Source: Oligoflexaceae bacterium (GTDB taxonomy: Bacteria; Bdellovibrionota_B; Oligoflexia; Oligoflexales; Oligoflexaceae). From it: 7,118 nucleotides of DNA. Shown one piece after another: positions 1 through 6,733 of this stretch. How positions within the stretch are numbered: the stretch's first letter is position 1; every line of letters starts with the position of its first letter. Where the stretch lies: positions 1 through 7,118 of the forward strand of contig CANJJY010000239.1 in the NCBI GenBank assembly GCA_947474445.1. The letters are read 5' to 3'. A model generated the notes under the pieces. The model had not been told where the DNA came from and made no database searches. It saw only the letters and a program-made list of their open reading frames with translations. A program made the translations under genes and the position numbers.

Positions 1-1
1 A

Positions 2-373
2 GGAACGGCTTATCCTGACGACGAAATCCAGACCATGCACGTCAAAGGTCGCGATTTGGTCGCTGGCATTCCCAAGACGATCGAAGTGGCTTCCGAAGAG
101 ATACGCGAAGCTATCGCCGAACCCATCAATACGATCGTCGAAACCGTCCGTATTGCCCTTGAGAAGACTCCTCCCGAACTGGCTGCCGATATTGTTGATA
201 AGGGTATCGTCCTCGCTGGAGGCGGCGCCCTGATTCGTAATCTCGATATTCTCTTGCGGGAAGAGACCGGATTGCCCATCATGATAGCCGAGGACCCGCT
301 CACTGCTGTCGTCTTGGGAAGCGGAAAAGCTCTCGATCAGATTGATATCCTGAGCAACGTAGCTCTGCGCTAA
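2..373 (+). CDS. mreB: Rod shape-determining protein MreB, C-terminal part (5' end outside window)
   Basis: MreB is the bacterial actin homologue. It forms ATP-dependent filaments under the inner membrane that orient side-wall peptidoglycan synthesis. The frame is open from the left edge and encodes 123 residues before a TAA stop. A Met at 35 is internal, not the start, because MreB-like sequence precedes it (GTAYPDDEIQ). The fragment shows the family's block ending GRDLVAGIPKTIEV, then the SEEIREAI helix. The glycine-rich nucleotide-contacting loop LAGGGALIRN follows near fragment residues 71-80, then the EETGLPI..AEDPLTAVVLGSGKAL C-terminal block. The tail after GKAL is short (DQIDILSNVALR), as is usual. 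About two thirds of a normal MreB (roughly 345 residues) lies outside the window. Identification is very secure. Confidence 0.97.
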   Translation, partial: GTAYPDDEIQTMHVKGRDLVAGIPKTIEVASEEIREAIAEPINTIVETVRIALEKTPPELAADIVDKGIVLAGGGALIRNLDILLREETGLPIMIAEDPLTAVVLGSGKALDQIDILSNVALR

Positions 374-459
374 CAAAAGCTCTGAATAGAGTCTAGATCA
401 AGAGTTTGACTTCTGCAGACTTTGAGATAGGCTTCGCCCCTTCCCCCTGCGGTCCTGTT

Positions 460-483
460 CCTTGGCCCTGACCTGGGCTGAGG
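460..483 (+). promoter_or_regulatory. Hairpin covering a Shine-Dalgarno sequence in the mreB-mreC gap
   Basis: CCTTGGCCC (460-468) can pair with GGGCTGAGG (475-483) around a 6-nt loop. This gives a 9-bp stem with two wobble (G-U) pairs in RNA. The 3' arm includes the first bases of a strong Shine-Dalgarno, GAGGAG (480-485), which sits 5 nt before the ATG at 491. No T-tract follows, so it does not look like an intrinsic terminator. It may limit translation downstream of mreB, but that is inference: the pairing is visible and a function is not. Confidence 0.35.
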
Positions 484-490
484 AGATCTC

Positions 491-538
491 ATGTGGTTTT
501 TAGTACAAAGGGAGTGTGGATCGCATGGCTCGTCATAA
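491..538 (+). CDS. Possible 15-codon leader ORF overlapping the mreC start
   Basis: ATG at 491 is preceded at ideal spacing by GAGGAG (480-485), a better Shine-Dalgarno than the one in front of mreC. The frame reads MWFLVQRECGSHGSS and ends at TAA (536-538), 11 nt past the ATG of mreC, in a different frame. Ribosomes finishing here would stop on top of the mreC start, an arrangement that permits translational coupling by re-initiation. The peptide itself matches nothing I recognise. It could be chance, or the remnant of a frameshifted longer mreC start. Only comparison with relatives would tell. Confidence 0.3.
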   Translation: MWFLVQRECGSHGSS

Positions 539-1412
539 AACGCGAATGCTGTGGCGCGTTATTCTCGTCGCAACTCTCCTGTCGCCCTTTGTCTTTTTCT
601 CCTCAGCCCTTAGGCCCTGGACGAGCTCGTCTCAAATGACTCTCCTGTCACAAGAAATTCTCTATCCTTTCGAGTACATATGGAATGCGAGTGCAGGTCT
701 CGTCGTCCGCGTTTGGTCGCATTACGTGGCCCTGACTCAGGTTGCCACGCAAAACACCGCCCTCATCGAGGACATGAATCTCTTAAAAACGAAAATTCTC
801 GATTATGAGGAAAAGCAGCTCGAGATCAGTCGGCTCAGGCAACTTCTCGGCTTCGCCCAGCATTTCCAGGGCACTCATATCGTGGCCGAAGTGATTGGCA
901 CCCGATCGTATCCTAGTTTTAAAACGATAAGGATCAGCGAAGGCAAGCGCGATGGAGTCAAAATCGGGATGCCGGCCGTAACCGCCGAAGGCGTGGTCGG
1001 TCGCGTCATTCGCACAGGCCAAAAATTCGCTGACGTCCACTTGCTGATCGATTCCAACTTCAATCTCGACGTGCTGCTGCAGAGAACTCGCGTCCGCGGC
1101 GTGCTGAAGGGTGCCGACAGCTACTGCGTCCTGAAGTTGAATCGGCGGGCGGAAGTCCGCATCGGCGATACCCTCATCACCTCGGGTATCATCGGGGGCT
1201 TCGCCAAAGGACTCCCCGTCGGCCGGGTGGTGCGAATCAGTTACGAATCCGACAACATATCTCAAACGATCACCGTCGAGCCTTGGACCAACTTCGATCG
1301 GATTGAAGAAGTTATCGTCCTGGAAAATCAAGATCAAGAGCTGCAGAAGATCATCGAGACAGCTGGTGATGCTTGGCTCAATAAGCCCTTTGAAGATCAA
1401 AAAGGGGGCTGA
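525..1412 (+). CDS. mreC: Rod shape-determining protein MreC
   Basis: MreC is a periplasmic scaffold anchored in the inner membrane. It links MreB/MreD to PBP2 and activates the PBP2-RodA pair. The 295-residue product has a basic N-terminus, one membrane anchor (about residues 9-29) and a predicted coiled coil (about 66-108, ending RLRQLLGF). The MreC beta-rich core spans about 118-270, with recognisable blocks IRISEGKRDGVKIGMPAVT, GVVGRVIRTG and the later GLPVGRV. Length is normal for the family. A GTG at 516 would add three residues, but it lies 1 nt after the AAGGGAG Shine-Dalgarno (508-514). ATG 525 has a workable 10-nt spacing and is preferred. The gene follows mreB after a 151-nt gap and precedes mreD by only 3 nt, so mreC and mreD are surely co-transcribed. 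Confidence 0.95.
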   Translation: MARHKTRMLWRVILVATLLSPFVFFSSALRPWTSSSQMTLLSQEILYPFEYIWNASAGLVVRVWSHYVALTQVATQNTALIEDMNLLKTKILDYEEKQLEISRLRQLLGFAQHFQGTHIVAEVIGTRSYPSFKTIRISEGKRDGVKIGMPAVTAEGVVGRVIRTGQKFADVHLLIDSNFNLDVLLQRTRVRGVLKGADSYCVLKLNRRAEVRIGDTLITSGIIGGFAKGLPVGRVVRISYESDNISQTITVEPWTNFDRIEEVIVLENQDQELQKIIETAGDAWLNKPFEDQKGG

Positions 1413-1415
1413 TCC

Positions 1416-1985
1416 ATGCAAGGACTAGCACGTAACGATTTTTTTACGCGATCCTCGCGCTGGGCCCGGGACTGGCGTCTGCGGCCTAATTCTGGACACC
1501 TTTGGAAGGACATTATCTTCCTGCTTTGCATCGCCTTTATTCAGATGACGGTGCTGCCAAGCCTGTTTGGAAGTTACGGGTATCTCGATCTAATTACGCC
1601 CTGGCTGGTTGTGACCTTTATCTGTCAGCGACCGCTGAAGGCCTTGTGCCTGGCTTCAATCGCGGCCATCGTCCTTGAAACCAGACTGGCTGTACCAGCG
1701 GGACTTTATCTCTGCATCTATTGGATTCTCTGCAGCCTTTTAATCCAAATCCGGCCTGCTCTGTCTTGGCGCTATCGCACTCCCTGGTTTGTCTGCTATG
1801 TGGGAGCCACTCTTTGGGTTCTACTTTTTGAGAGTTTTGTGATCAACTTTTTACAGGCTGATCTCTTAGCCGAACCGCATTACTTCGTTCATGCTCTCCT
1901 TCGCCTGATCGTGGCGACTGGATATGGAATGTACCTGTCGAGCGAGTGGATGAATATCGATGCAGAGGAGCCTGTCCCCCAATGA
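1416..1985 (+). CDS. mreD: Rod shape-determining protein MreD
   Basis: MreD is the polytopic inner-membrane partner of MreC in the elongasome. Its biochemical role is still poorly defined. The 189-residue product starts with a hydrophilic, Arg/Trp-rich stretch of about 30 residues. Some five or six hydrophobic segments follow, at about 32-51, 56-71, 74-90, 94-112, 120-145 and 155-174. Sequence conservation in MreD is weak, so the call rests on topology, size (family about 160-190) and position directly between mreC and mrdA. The ATG lies 3 nt after the mreC stop. Its Shine-Dalgarno (a G-run at 1404-1408) lies in the last codons of mreC. The TGA stop overlaps the mrdA ATG as ATGA (1982-1985), implying coupled translation. 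The N-terminal extension is somewhat long for the family. Confidence 0.9.
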   Translation: MQGLARNDFFTRSSRWARDWRLRPNSGHLWKDIIFLLCIAFIQMTVLPSLFGSYGYLDLITPWLVVTFICQRPLKALCLASIAAIVLETRLAVPAGLYLCIYWILCSLLIQIRPALSWRYRTPWFVCYVGATLWVLLFESFVINFLQADLLAEPHYFVHALLRLIVATGYGMYLSSEWMNIDAEEPVPQ

Positions 1986-3931
1986 CGCGAATTCACAAAC
2001 AAGAGAGCCTCTTGGTCGAATCGCGCTTTCTCTGGGCGAGCCTCGGCGTCTTTTTAGTGCTCAGCGGCCTGCTATTCCGTCTGTGGTATGTGCAGATTTA
2101 CAAAGGCGATTTCTATCGGGGCCAGTCCGAGCGAAACCGCGTGCGCAAGATCGAAATTCCGGCTCCGCGCGGGATCATCTACGACCGGAATGGCGAAGTC
2201 ATCCTCGGGAACAGCCCCTACTTCGATTTGGTTTTCATCCCCCAATACGTTAAAGACCGCGATACGACCTTTAAGATTCTTTCGCGCCTTCTGCACGTGC
2301 CAGTCAGTAAGTTTGAAGCGCGCCTTGAAATGGTCCAGGGACAGCCCAAGTTCTTACCGATCGCTATCAAGCGCAATCTCTCCCAGCACGAAGTCTCGAT
2401 TATCGAAGCGAACAAGCTTTTTTTGCCTGGCATAGAGGTGCGCGTCGCCCCAAGGCGCGATTATGGGCCGGATGTCCCTCCTCATTTGATTGGCTATCTG
2501 CGGGAAATCGATCCGAAAGCGCTCGATGTCACCAATAAAGCCACCAGCCAGAACCCCTATATGATGGGTGACCTCGTCGGTAAGCAAGGACTGGAAGCGC
2601 GCTGGGAAAGCTATCTGCGCGGCAAACGCGGCTACCGTTTGATCCAGGTCGATGCCTTCGGCCGTCAAACGGAAGGCTTTGAAGAAAACGGCTGGCAATT
2701 CCCCAGCGTTTCCTCCGTGCCAGGCTCAGACCTTGAGTTGACGATCGACAAGGAATTGCAGAAGGTGACGCAGGAAGCCTTTAACGGCAAAAACGGAGCC
2801 GTCGTCGTCCTCAATCCTCGTAACGGCGAGATTCTCGCTTCGATCAGCGAACCTGGTTTTGACCCAAAAGCCATGCAGAACGGAATCTCCGCCGAAGACT
2901 GGCGACGCCTCAATGAAAACACATTCAACCCTTTGCTCGACAAAACGACCGGCGGCGAATTCCCACCGGGATCTGTTTACAAAGCTGTGGTTGCCCTTGC
3001 GGCGTTGGAAGAACACGTCATCGACCCCAACAAGACTTACTTTTGTCCGGGACACTATACGCTGGGCAATCGACTCTTCGCCTGCCATGAAAAGCACGGC
3101 CACGGCACGGTCAATCTCATGCGGGCCCTGATGAAGTCATGCGACGTGTACTTCTATCAGGTCGGCGTCGAACTCGGCGTCGATCGCATCGCCAAATATG
3201 CAAAGGCCTTAGGCCTCGGAAGCCTGCTCAATATCGGCCTCAATCGCGAGAGCAAGGGTCTCGTTCCGACTTCAAGTTGGAAGGCGATGGTCTATGGATT
3301 CCCTTGGGCCGCGGGTGATACACCGAGTCTTTCGATCGGTCAAAGCTACAATCTCATGACGCCCATGCAGATGGCGAATCTGTATGCAACCATTGCCAAC
3401 GGTGGCAAGGTGTGGCGTCCTTACGTCGTCAATCGAGTGACCAATCACGTCGGTGAAACCGTATTTGAACACCGCCCTGAACTGATTCGCGAAGTGACGG
3501 AAATCAAAGCGGAGAACTTTGCTCTTGTACGCAATGCGCTCATGGCCGTCGTCATGGATCCGCAGGGAACGGGAAAGAATGCCCAAGTCCCCGGCGTAAC
3601 CGTGGCCGGAAAAACAGGCTCCGTGCAGGTCGTCAACTTGAAAAAGAACAGCAACAAATCGTCTGACGTCAGCATGAATTGGAAAGAGCATGCGATGTTC
3701 GCAGCTTTTTCGCCGGCGGAAAATGCGGAAATCGCCATTGCCGTCGTAAGTCAGAACGATCTCGTCGGTGGTGGAGGTCGCTCGGCAGCACCTGTCGCCG
3801 GGAAAATTATTGCCGCGTATTGGCGTCTTAAAGAGGAAAGGGCCTTAGCCCTCAAACAAGCTCCCCCTTCCGCATCCAATCAACAGCAGGCAGAGGCCCA
3901 CTCACATGAGAAGTCGGAAAAAACAAACTGA
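1982..3931 (+). CDS. mrdA: Penicillin-binding protein 2 (peptidoglycan D,D-transpeptidase, elongasome)
   Basis: This class B PBP cross-links new peptidoglycan during side-wall growth, working with RodA. The 649-residue product has a short cytoplasmic N-terminus, one membrane anchor (about 16-36) and the PBP dimer/pedestal domain, with PAPRGIIYDRNG after the anchor. The transpeptidase domain carries the catalytic S331-V-Y-K334, the second motif S386-C-D388 and the third motif K544-T-G546, nearly the same numbering as E. coli PBP2. Cys355, Cys368, His374 and Cys387 are placed to bind zinc (see findings). A hydrophilic tail of about 30 residues, rich in Gln, Ser and Glu, follows the catalytic domain. 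The in-frame ATG at 1946 would add 12 residues inside mreD. ATG 1982 is preferred because it forms the ATGA junction with mreD and has GAGGAG 11 nt upstream (1965-1970), a longish spacing. Confidence 0.96.
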   Translation: MTRIHKQESLLVESRFLWASLGVFLVLSGLLFRLWYVQIYKGDFYRGQSERNRVRKIEIPAPRGIIYDRNGEVILGNSPYFDLVFIPQYVKDRDTTFKILSRLLHVPVSKFEARLEMVQGQPKFLPIAIKRNLSQHEVSIIEANKLFLPGIEVRVAPRRDYGPDVPPHLIGYLREIDPKALDVTNKATSQNPYMMGDLVGKQGLEARWESYLRGKRGYRLIQVDAFGRQTEGFEENGWQFPSVSSVPGSDLELTIDKELQKVTQEAFNGKNGAVVVLNPRNGEILASISEPGFDPKAMQNGISAEDWRRLNENTFNPLLDKTTGGEFPPGSVYKAVVALAALEEHVIDPNKTYFCPGHYTLGNRLFACHEKHGHGTVNLMRALMKSCDVYFYQVGVELGVDRIAKYAKALGLGSLLNIGLNRESKGLVPTSSWKAMVYGFPWAAGDTPSLSIGQSYNLMTPMQMANLYATIANGGKVWRPYVVNRVTNHVGETVFEHRPELIREVTEIKAENFALVRNALMAVVMDPQGTGKNAQVPGVTVAGKTGSVQVVNLKKNSNKSSDVSMNWKEHAMFAAFSPAENAEIAIAVVSQNDLVGGGGRSAAPVAGKIIAAYWRLKEERALALKQAPPSASNQQQAEAHSHEKSEKTN

Positions 3932-5051
3932 AGGCGTGTTCCTCATGCCCGAAGGCGATCTCAAGCGGCCCAGCAGCCCGCAGATCACCCTCCTGTGCCT
4001 GCTTTTCTGCGGGCTCCTCTCGATTGGCCTCATCAATCTCTATAGCGCCGGGGTCGGTGCCTCCTATTTTTGGACCCAGCTGCGGAATCTCATCGGCACC
4101 TTGAGCGCCTTCTTCGTGTTCGGCTGGATTATTCCCATCAAACGCGTCAATACCTATGCCTATTGGTTCGTCGCTTTGGTCTGCACCCTTCTCCTCATCG
4201 TCCTCTTTACGGGACGCGTTGCGGGTGGAGCGCAGCGCTGGATTTCTTTGGGCCCCGTCAGTTTTCAACCCTCGGAATTCGCCAAGCTCGCCATTGCGGT
4301 TGCTGTCGCCCGCTTTTTCTCGTCCAATCGACAGGACAGCCCCTATCGCATCCGTGACCTGATCCCCTTGATCGGTATCGTCGGAAGCGTGTTTGTCTTG
4401 ATTTTTGCTCAGCCTGATTTTGGAACGGCCGGCATTTGCTTTCTCATTGCCGCCTGCCAGTTGATGTTTATTCGCATCGACATCCGCAGCTTGGCCTTTG
4501 TCTTCCTCTCGGCGCCTATCATGGCTGCTTTTGGTTGGAAGGTCCTCCTCCTCGATTATCAAAAGTTAAGGATTCTCAACCTTTTAAATCCTAACCTCGA
4601 TCCCCAGAATTCCGGTTATCACGCGATGCAATCGCTGATTGCCGTCGGAAGTGGAGGGGTTTTTGGAAAGGGATTTATGCAAGGAACCCAGGCTCACCTG
4701 CGATTTCTGCCAGAGCGACATACTGACTTTATTTTCTCGGTTTTTGCTGAGGAGCATGGGTTTTGGGGCAGCGTCGTGGTGTTCTTGGGCTTTGGACTCT
4801 TGACCTACATCGCTCTCGATATTGCCAAACACGCCAAAGATACTTTCGCCGGACTTCTGGCGGTTGGCCTGGGGACTCTCCTCTTTCTGGAATTTGCTAT
4901 TAATATCGCCATGGTGATGGGAATGTTCCCCGTCGTCGGCATTCCTCTTCCTTTTTTCTCCTACGGTAGCTCCGCAATGTTAACGGTTTGTGTTTCCCTC
5001 GGTCTTCTGATATCGATTAACCGCACAAATTCAGGAGCTTCGAAGCGTTAA
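3906..5051 (+). CDS. rodA: Rod shape-determining protein RodA (SEDS peptidoglycan glycosyltransferase)
   Basis: RodA polymerises lipid II into glycan strands in the inner membrane and pairs with PBP2, encoded just upstream. The product from 3906 has 381 residues and about ten hydrophobic segments, as SEDS proteins do. Signature stretches are GGAQRWISLG then QPSEFAKLA (QPSE at 121-124), the loop FLPERHTDFIFSVFAEEHG with the essential Asp at 274, and a C-terminal GIPLPFFSYGSSAML block. Two starts are possible. ATG 3906 overlaps mrdA by 26 nt, with AGAGG 9 nt upstream. ATG 3945 lies 13 nt after the mrdA stop, with a GAAGG site 10 nt upstream, and gives 368 residues, close to E. coli RodA (370), placing the Asp at 261. 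I cannot choose firmly; only the N-terminal 13 residues differ. Confidence 0.95.
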   Translation: MRSRKKQTEGVFLMPEGDLKRPSSPQITLLCLLFCGLLSIGLINLYSAGVGASYFWTQLRNLIGTLSAFFVFGWIIPIKRVNTYAYWFVALVCTLLLIVLFTGRVAGGAQRWISLGPVSFQPSEFAKLAIAVAVARFFSSNRQDSPYRIRDLIPLIGIVGSVFVLIFAQPDFGTAGICFLIAACQLMFIRIDIRSLAFVFLSAPIMAAFGWKVLLLDYQKLRILNLLNPNLDPQNSGYHAMQSLIAVGSGGVFGKGFMQGTQAHLRFLPERHTDFIFSVFAEEHGFWGSVVVFLGFGLLTYIALDIAKHAKDTFAGLLAVGLGTLLFLEFAINIAMVMGMFPVVGIPLPFFSYGSSAMLTVCVSLGLLISINRTNSGASKR

Positions 5052-5074
5052 CAAAAGCATAGGGAGACTTCTCA

Positions 5075-6070
5075 GTGAAGCCTATCCGCGAGTACCTCAA
5101 AGAGATATCGCAACAGAACGAGAGTGACCAGACTGTTGAAATTCACTCCTTCAAGGGCTTTTCAGAAGCCGAAAAAAAACACTACGCTGATCGCCACATC
5201 ACCGTTTACGCCGGCAAGGTTCGCGAGCTCATCCGGACCGAAAAAGAACTTTTGATCTATCACACCGATCGCTTGTCTGCCTTTGATCGCTACGTTGGTC
5301 TCGTGCCTTACAAAGGCACGATGCTCGCCGCGATCTCTGATTATTGGTTGAAGGCGGCAGCGGCGATCGTCCCGACTCACTTGATCGACCGTCCTCACGA
5401 ACGAGTGCTGCGCTGCATTCCATGCACTCCCTTCAAAGTCGAGGTCATCGTGCGAGGCTACATGGCCGGCAGCATGGCACGCGCCTATCAAAAGGGTATT
5501 CGCGAATTCTGTGGCGTGCATTTGCCGGAAGGCCTGGAAGCCTACCACCAACTGCCGGCGCCTATCATCACGCCGACGACTAAAGCCGCTGCCTATGAGC
5601 ACGATGAAGACGCTAGCCCTGAGCAATTGATCGCTCAAGGAGTCTGCACGGCTCAAGAATGGCAAGAAATCGCCCGTATGGCTGTGGCACTCTTTAAATT
5701 CGGTCAGGAAAAATATTTGGAAAAAGGCTGGATTCTGGTCGACACCAAATATGAATTCGGTCGCGATGCCGAAGGCAAAATCCGCGTGATCGATGAGATT
5801 CACACGCCGGATTCTTCCCGCCTTTGGGTAGAGAAAACCTACAGTCACCAATTAGCCCGCGGTGAATCGCCGGAAATGCTCGATAAGGAGATCGTCCGTC
5901 GTTACCTGATGGATCAAGGCTTCAGTGGACATGGCACGGTTCCGCGCGTTCCTGTGAGCAAGTTGATAGCGCTAGCCGAGACTTACTTAAAGGTTGCGGA
6001 AACGCTGATCGGGCGTGATCTCATGAGCGAGGGACCGCTCCAACATGCCCCGGAAATCGCCTTGCATTAA
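5075..6070 (+). CDS. purC: Phosphoribosylaminoimidazole-succinocarboxamide (SAICAR) synthase, long form
   Basis: The enzyme joins CAIR and aspartate, using ATP, to give SAICAR in de novo purine synthesis. It acts in the cytosol. The 331-residue product resembles the longer, yeast Ade1-like branch, not the roughly 237-residue E. coli type. Visible blocks are GKVREL (47-52), HTDRLSAFDR, VRGYMAGS (126-133), the TPTTKAA..HDED region (HDED 176-179), DTKYEFG (223-229) and TPDSSRLW (244-251). The first ~40 residues are a variable N-terminal extension. The GTG start has a good AGGGAG Shine-Dalgarno (5061-5066) 8 nt upstream. The gene begins 23 nt after rodA with no terminator visible between, so it is probably read with the shape operon although its job is unrelated. 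Its TAA stop overlaps the stop of the opposing response-regulator gene. Confidence 0.93.
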   Translation: MKPIREYLKEISQQNESDQTVEIHSFKGFSEAEKKHYADRHITVYAGKVRELIRTEKELLIYHTDRLSAFDRYVGLVPYKGTMLAAISDYWLKAAAAIVPTHLIDRPHERVLRCIPCTPFKVEVIVRGYMAGSMARAYQKGIREFCGVHLPEGLEAYHQLPAPIITPTTKAAAYEHDEDASPEQLIAQGVCTAQEWQEIARMAVALFKFGQEKYLEKGWILVDTKYEFGRDAEGKIRVIDEIHTPDSSRLWVEKTYSHQLARGESPEMLDKEIVRRYLMDQGFSGHGTVPRVPVSKLIALAETYLKVAETLIGRDLMSEGPLQHAPEIALH

Positions 6071-6456
6071 ACTGCTGATTTTTCGCCCTTGCTCTGTGCC
6101 TTGGTAAGAATGGTCACGACGCGATCGATCAAAACCTGGAGTTTGATTGGTTTGGAGAGGACATCTTCGGCACCGTTAGCAAGGGCTTCATCCCGTGCTT
6201 TATCAGCGAATCCGGTTATCAGCACAAATTTGGGCCGGACTGGGTCGTGCTTTTTGATATCCGCGAGCAGTTTCAGCCCGCCGCCTTTAGGCATACGCAA
6301 ATCACTGACGACTATATCGGGATTTACGCTTTTGACCAAATTGAAGGCTTGCTCGGCATCATGAGCAATCGTGACCTGAAAGCCGCGACTGGCAAAGGTA
6401 AAAGACATCATATCGCAAACATCCTTGTCGTCATCGACGATCAAGATTTTGATCAT
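6067..6456 (-). CDS. Single-domain response regulator (CheY-like receiver protein)
   Basis: This 129-residue protein is one receiver domain with no output domain, so it probably acts by protein contact or as a phosphorelay step. Visible residues are the acidic pocket D8-D9 in KILIVDDD, phospho-acceptor D52 in VVSDLRMP, T81 in LITGF and K102-P103 in LSKPI. The usual aromatic switch residue three before the Lys is Val99. An upstream in-frame ATG at 6501 would add 15 residues with no family resemblance. The start at 6456 is preferred because GGGAG (complement of 6463-6467) lies 6 nt before it. No sensor kinase is nearby, so the partner is unknown. The gene is convergent with purC and their stop codons overlap within TTAA (6067-6070). 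Confidence 0.92.
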   Translation of the reverse strand: MIKILIVDDDKDVCDMMSFTFASRGFQVTIAHDAEQAFNLVKSVNPDIVVSDLRMPKGGGLKLLADIKKHDPVRPKFVLITGFADKARDEALANGAEDVLSKPIKLQVLIDRVVTILTKAQSKGEKSAV

Positions 6457-6733
6457 GCAAAGCTCCCGTACCTCTACCGCACACCGATGACCGATCCACA
6501 TACTACTTTAAGAGAAAAGGCCTCCTTTCACTAGAGCAAACTACGCCTTTGAAGGGTTCCCTGATCGCTTTATGGAGTAAACCACTTACCTCTTAACCCC
6601 CTGCAATAATAAAAGCTTTGCCCACCAAGGGATTCAAGATCTGTTTCTTTGCAGAAGGTATGAAAGTTCGGGGTCATACCTGGCGAGGATTGGCCGATGG
6701 ACTATTTCAAGTTTCTCCTTCCAGGAGTGGAAA
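6457..6733. other. Divergent intergenic region between response regulator and membrane-protein gene
   Basis: These 277 nt separate two divergently read genes and should hold both promoters. I see no convincing sigma-70 pair. On the plus strand there is an AATAAT (6605-6610, one mismatch to the -10 consensus) without a good -35, and TTGAAG (6549-6554) 16 nt before a poor TATGGA. On the minus strand TTAAGA (6591-6596) lies 16 nt before CATAAA. All are weak. The strongest structured element is the inverted repeat at 6656-6681, listed separately. No RNA gene or further ORF is supported here. Confidence 0.6.
6656..6681. repeat. Perfect 8-bp inverted repeat upstream of the membrane-protein gene
   Basis: AGGTATGA (6656-6663) and its exact complement TCATACCT (6674-6681) flank a 10-nt spacer (AAGTTCGGGG). 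The element ends 52 nt before the ATG at 6734. No T-run follows, so it is not an intrinsic terminator for anything on the plus strand. Its symmetry and position suit either an operator for a dimeric regulator or a 5' UTR hairpin. I cannot assign a regulator. Confidence 0.5.

Noticed and set aside
380..395. Small stem CTCT-GAAT-AGAG after the mreB stop as a terminator
   Set aside because: Only four pairs plus a wobble and no T-tract follows.
406..430. TTGACT followed by an AT-containing stretch as an mreC promoter
   Set aside because: No acceptable -10 hexamer lies 16-18 nt downstream; the nearest AT-rich bases (GAGATA) are too close and poor.
783..1421. Long minus-strand open frame (212 codons) opposite mreC
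   Set aside because: It is the antisense of a clearly conserved gene, with no family resemblance and no Shine-Dalgarno context worth noting.
3852..4562. Long minus-strand open frame (236 codons) opposite the mrdA end and rodA
   Set aside because: Its extremely charged composition is the expected mirror of hydrophobic RodA codons; rodA itself is certain.
5162..5851. Minus-strand open frame opposite purC
   Set aside because: Shadow of the well-supported SAICAR synthase frame.
6510..6527. AAAGG-CCT-CCTTT stem as a terminator
   Set aside because: Five pairs, a 3-nt loop and no T-run; it also lies upstream of both flanking genes, where a terminator has no clear role.
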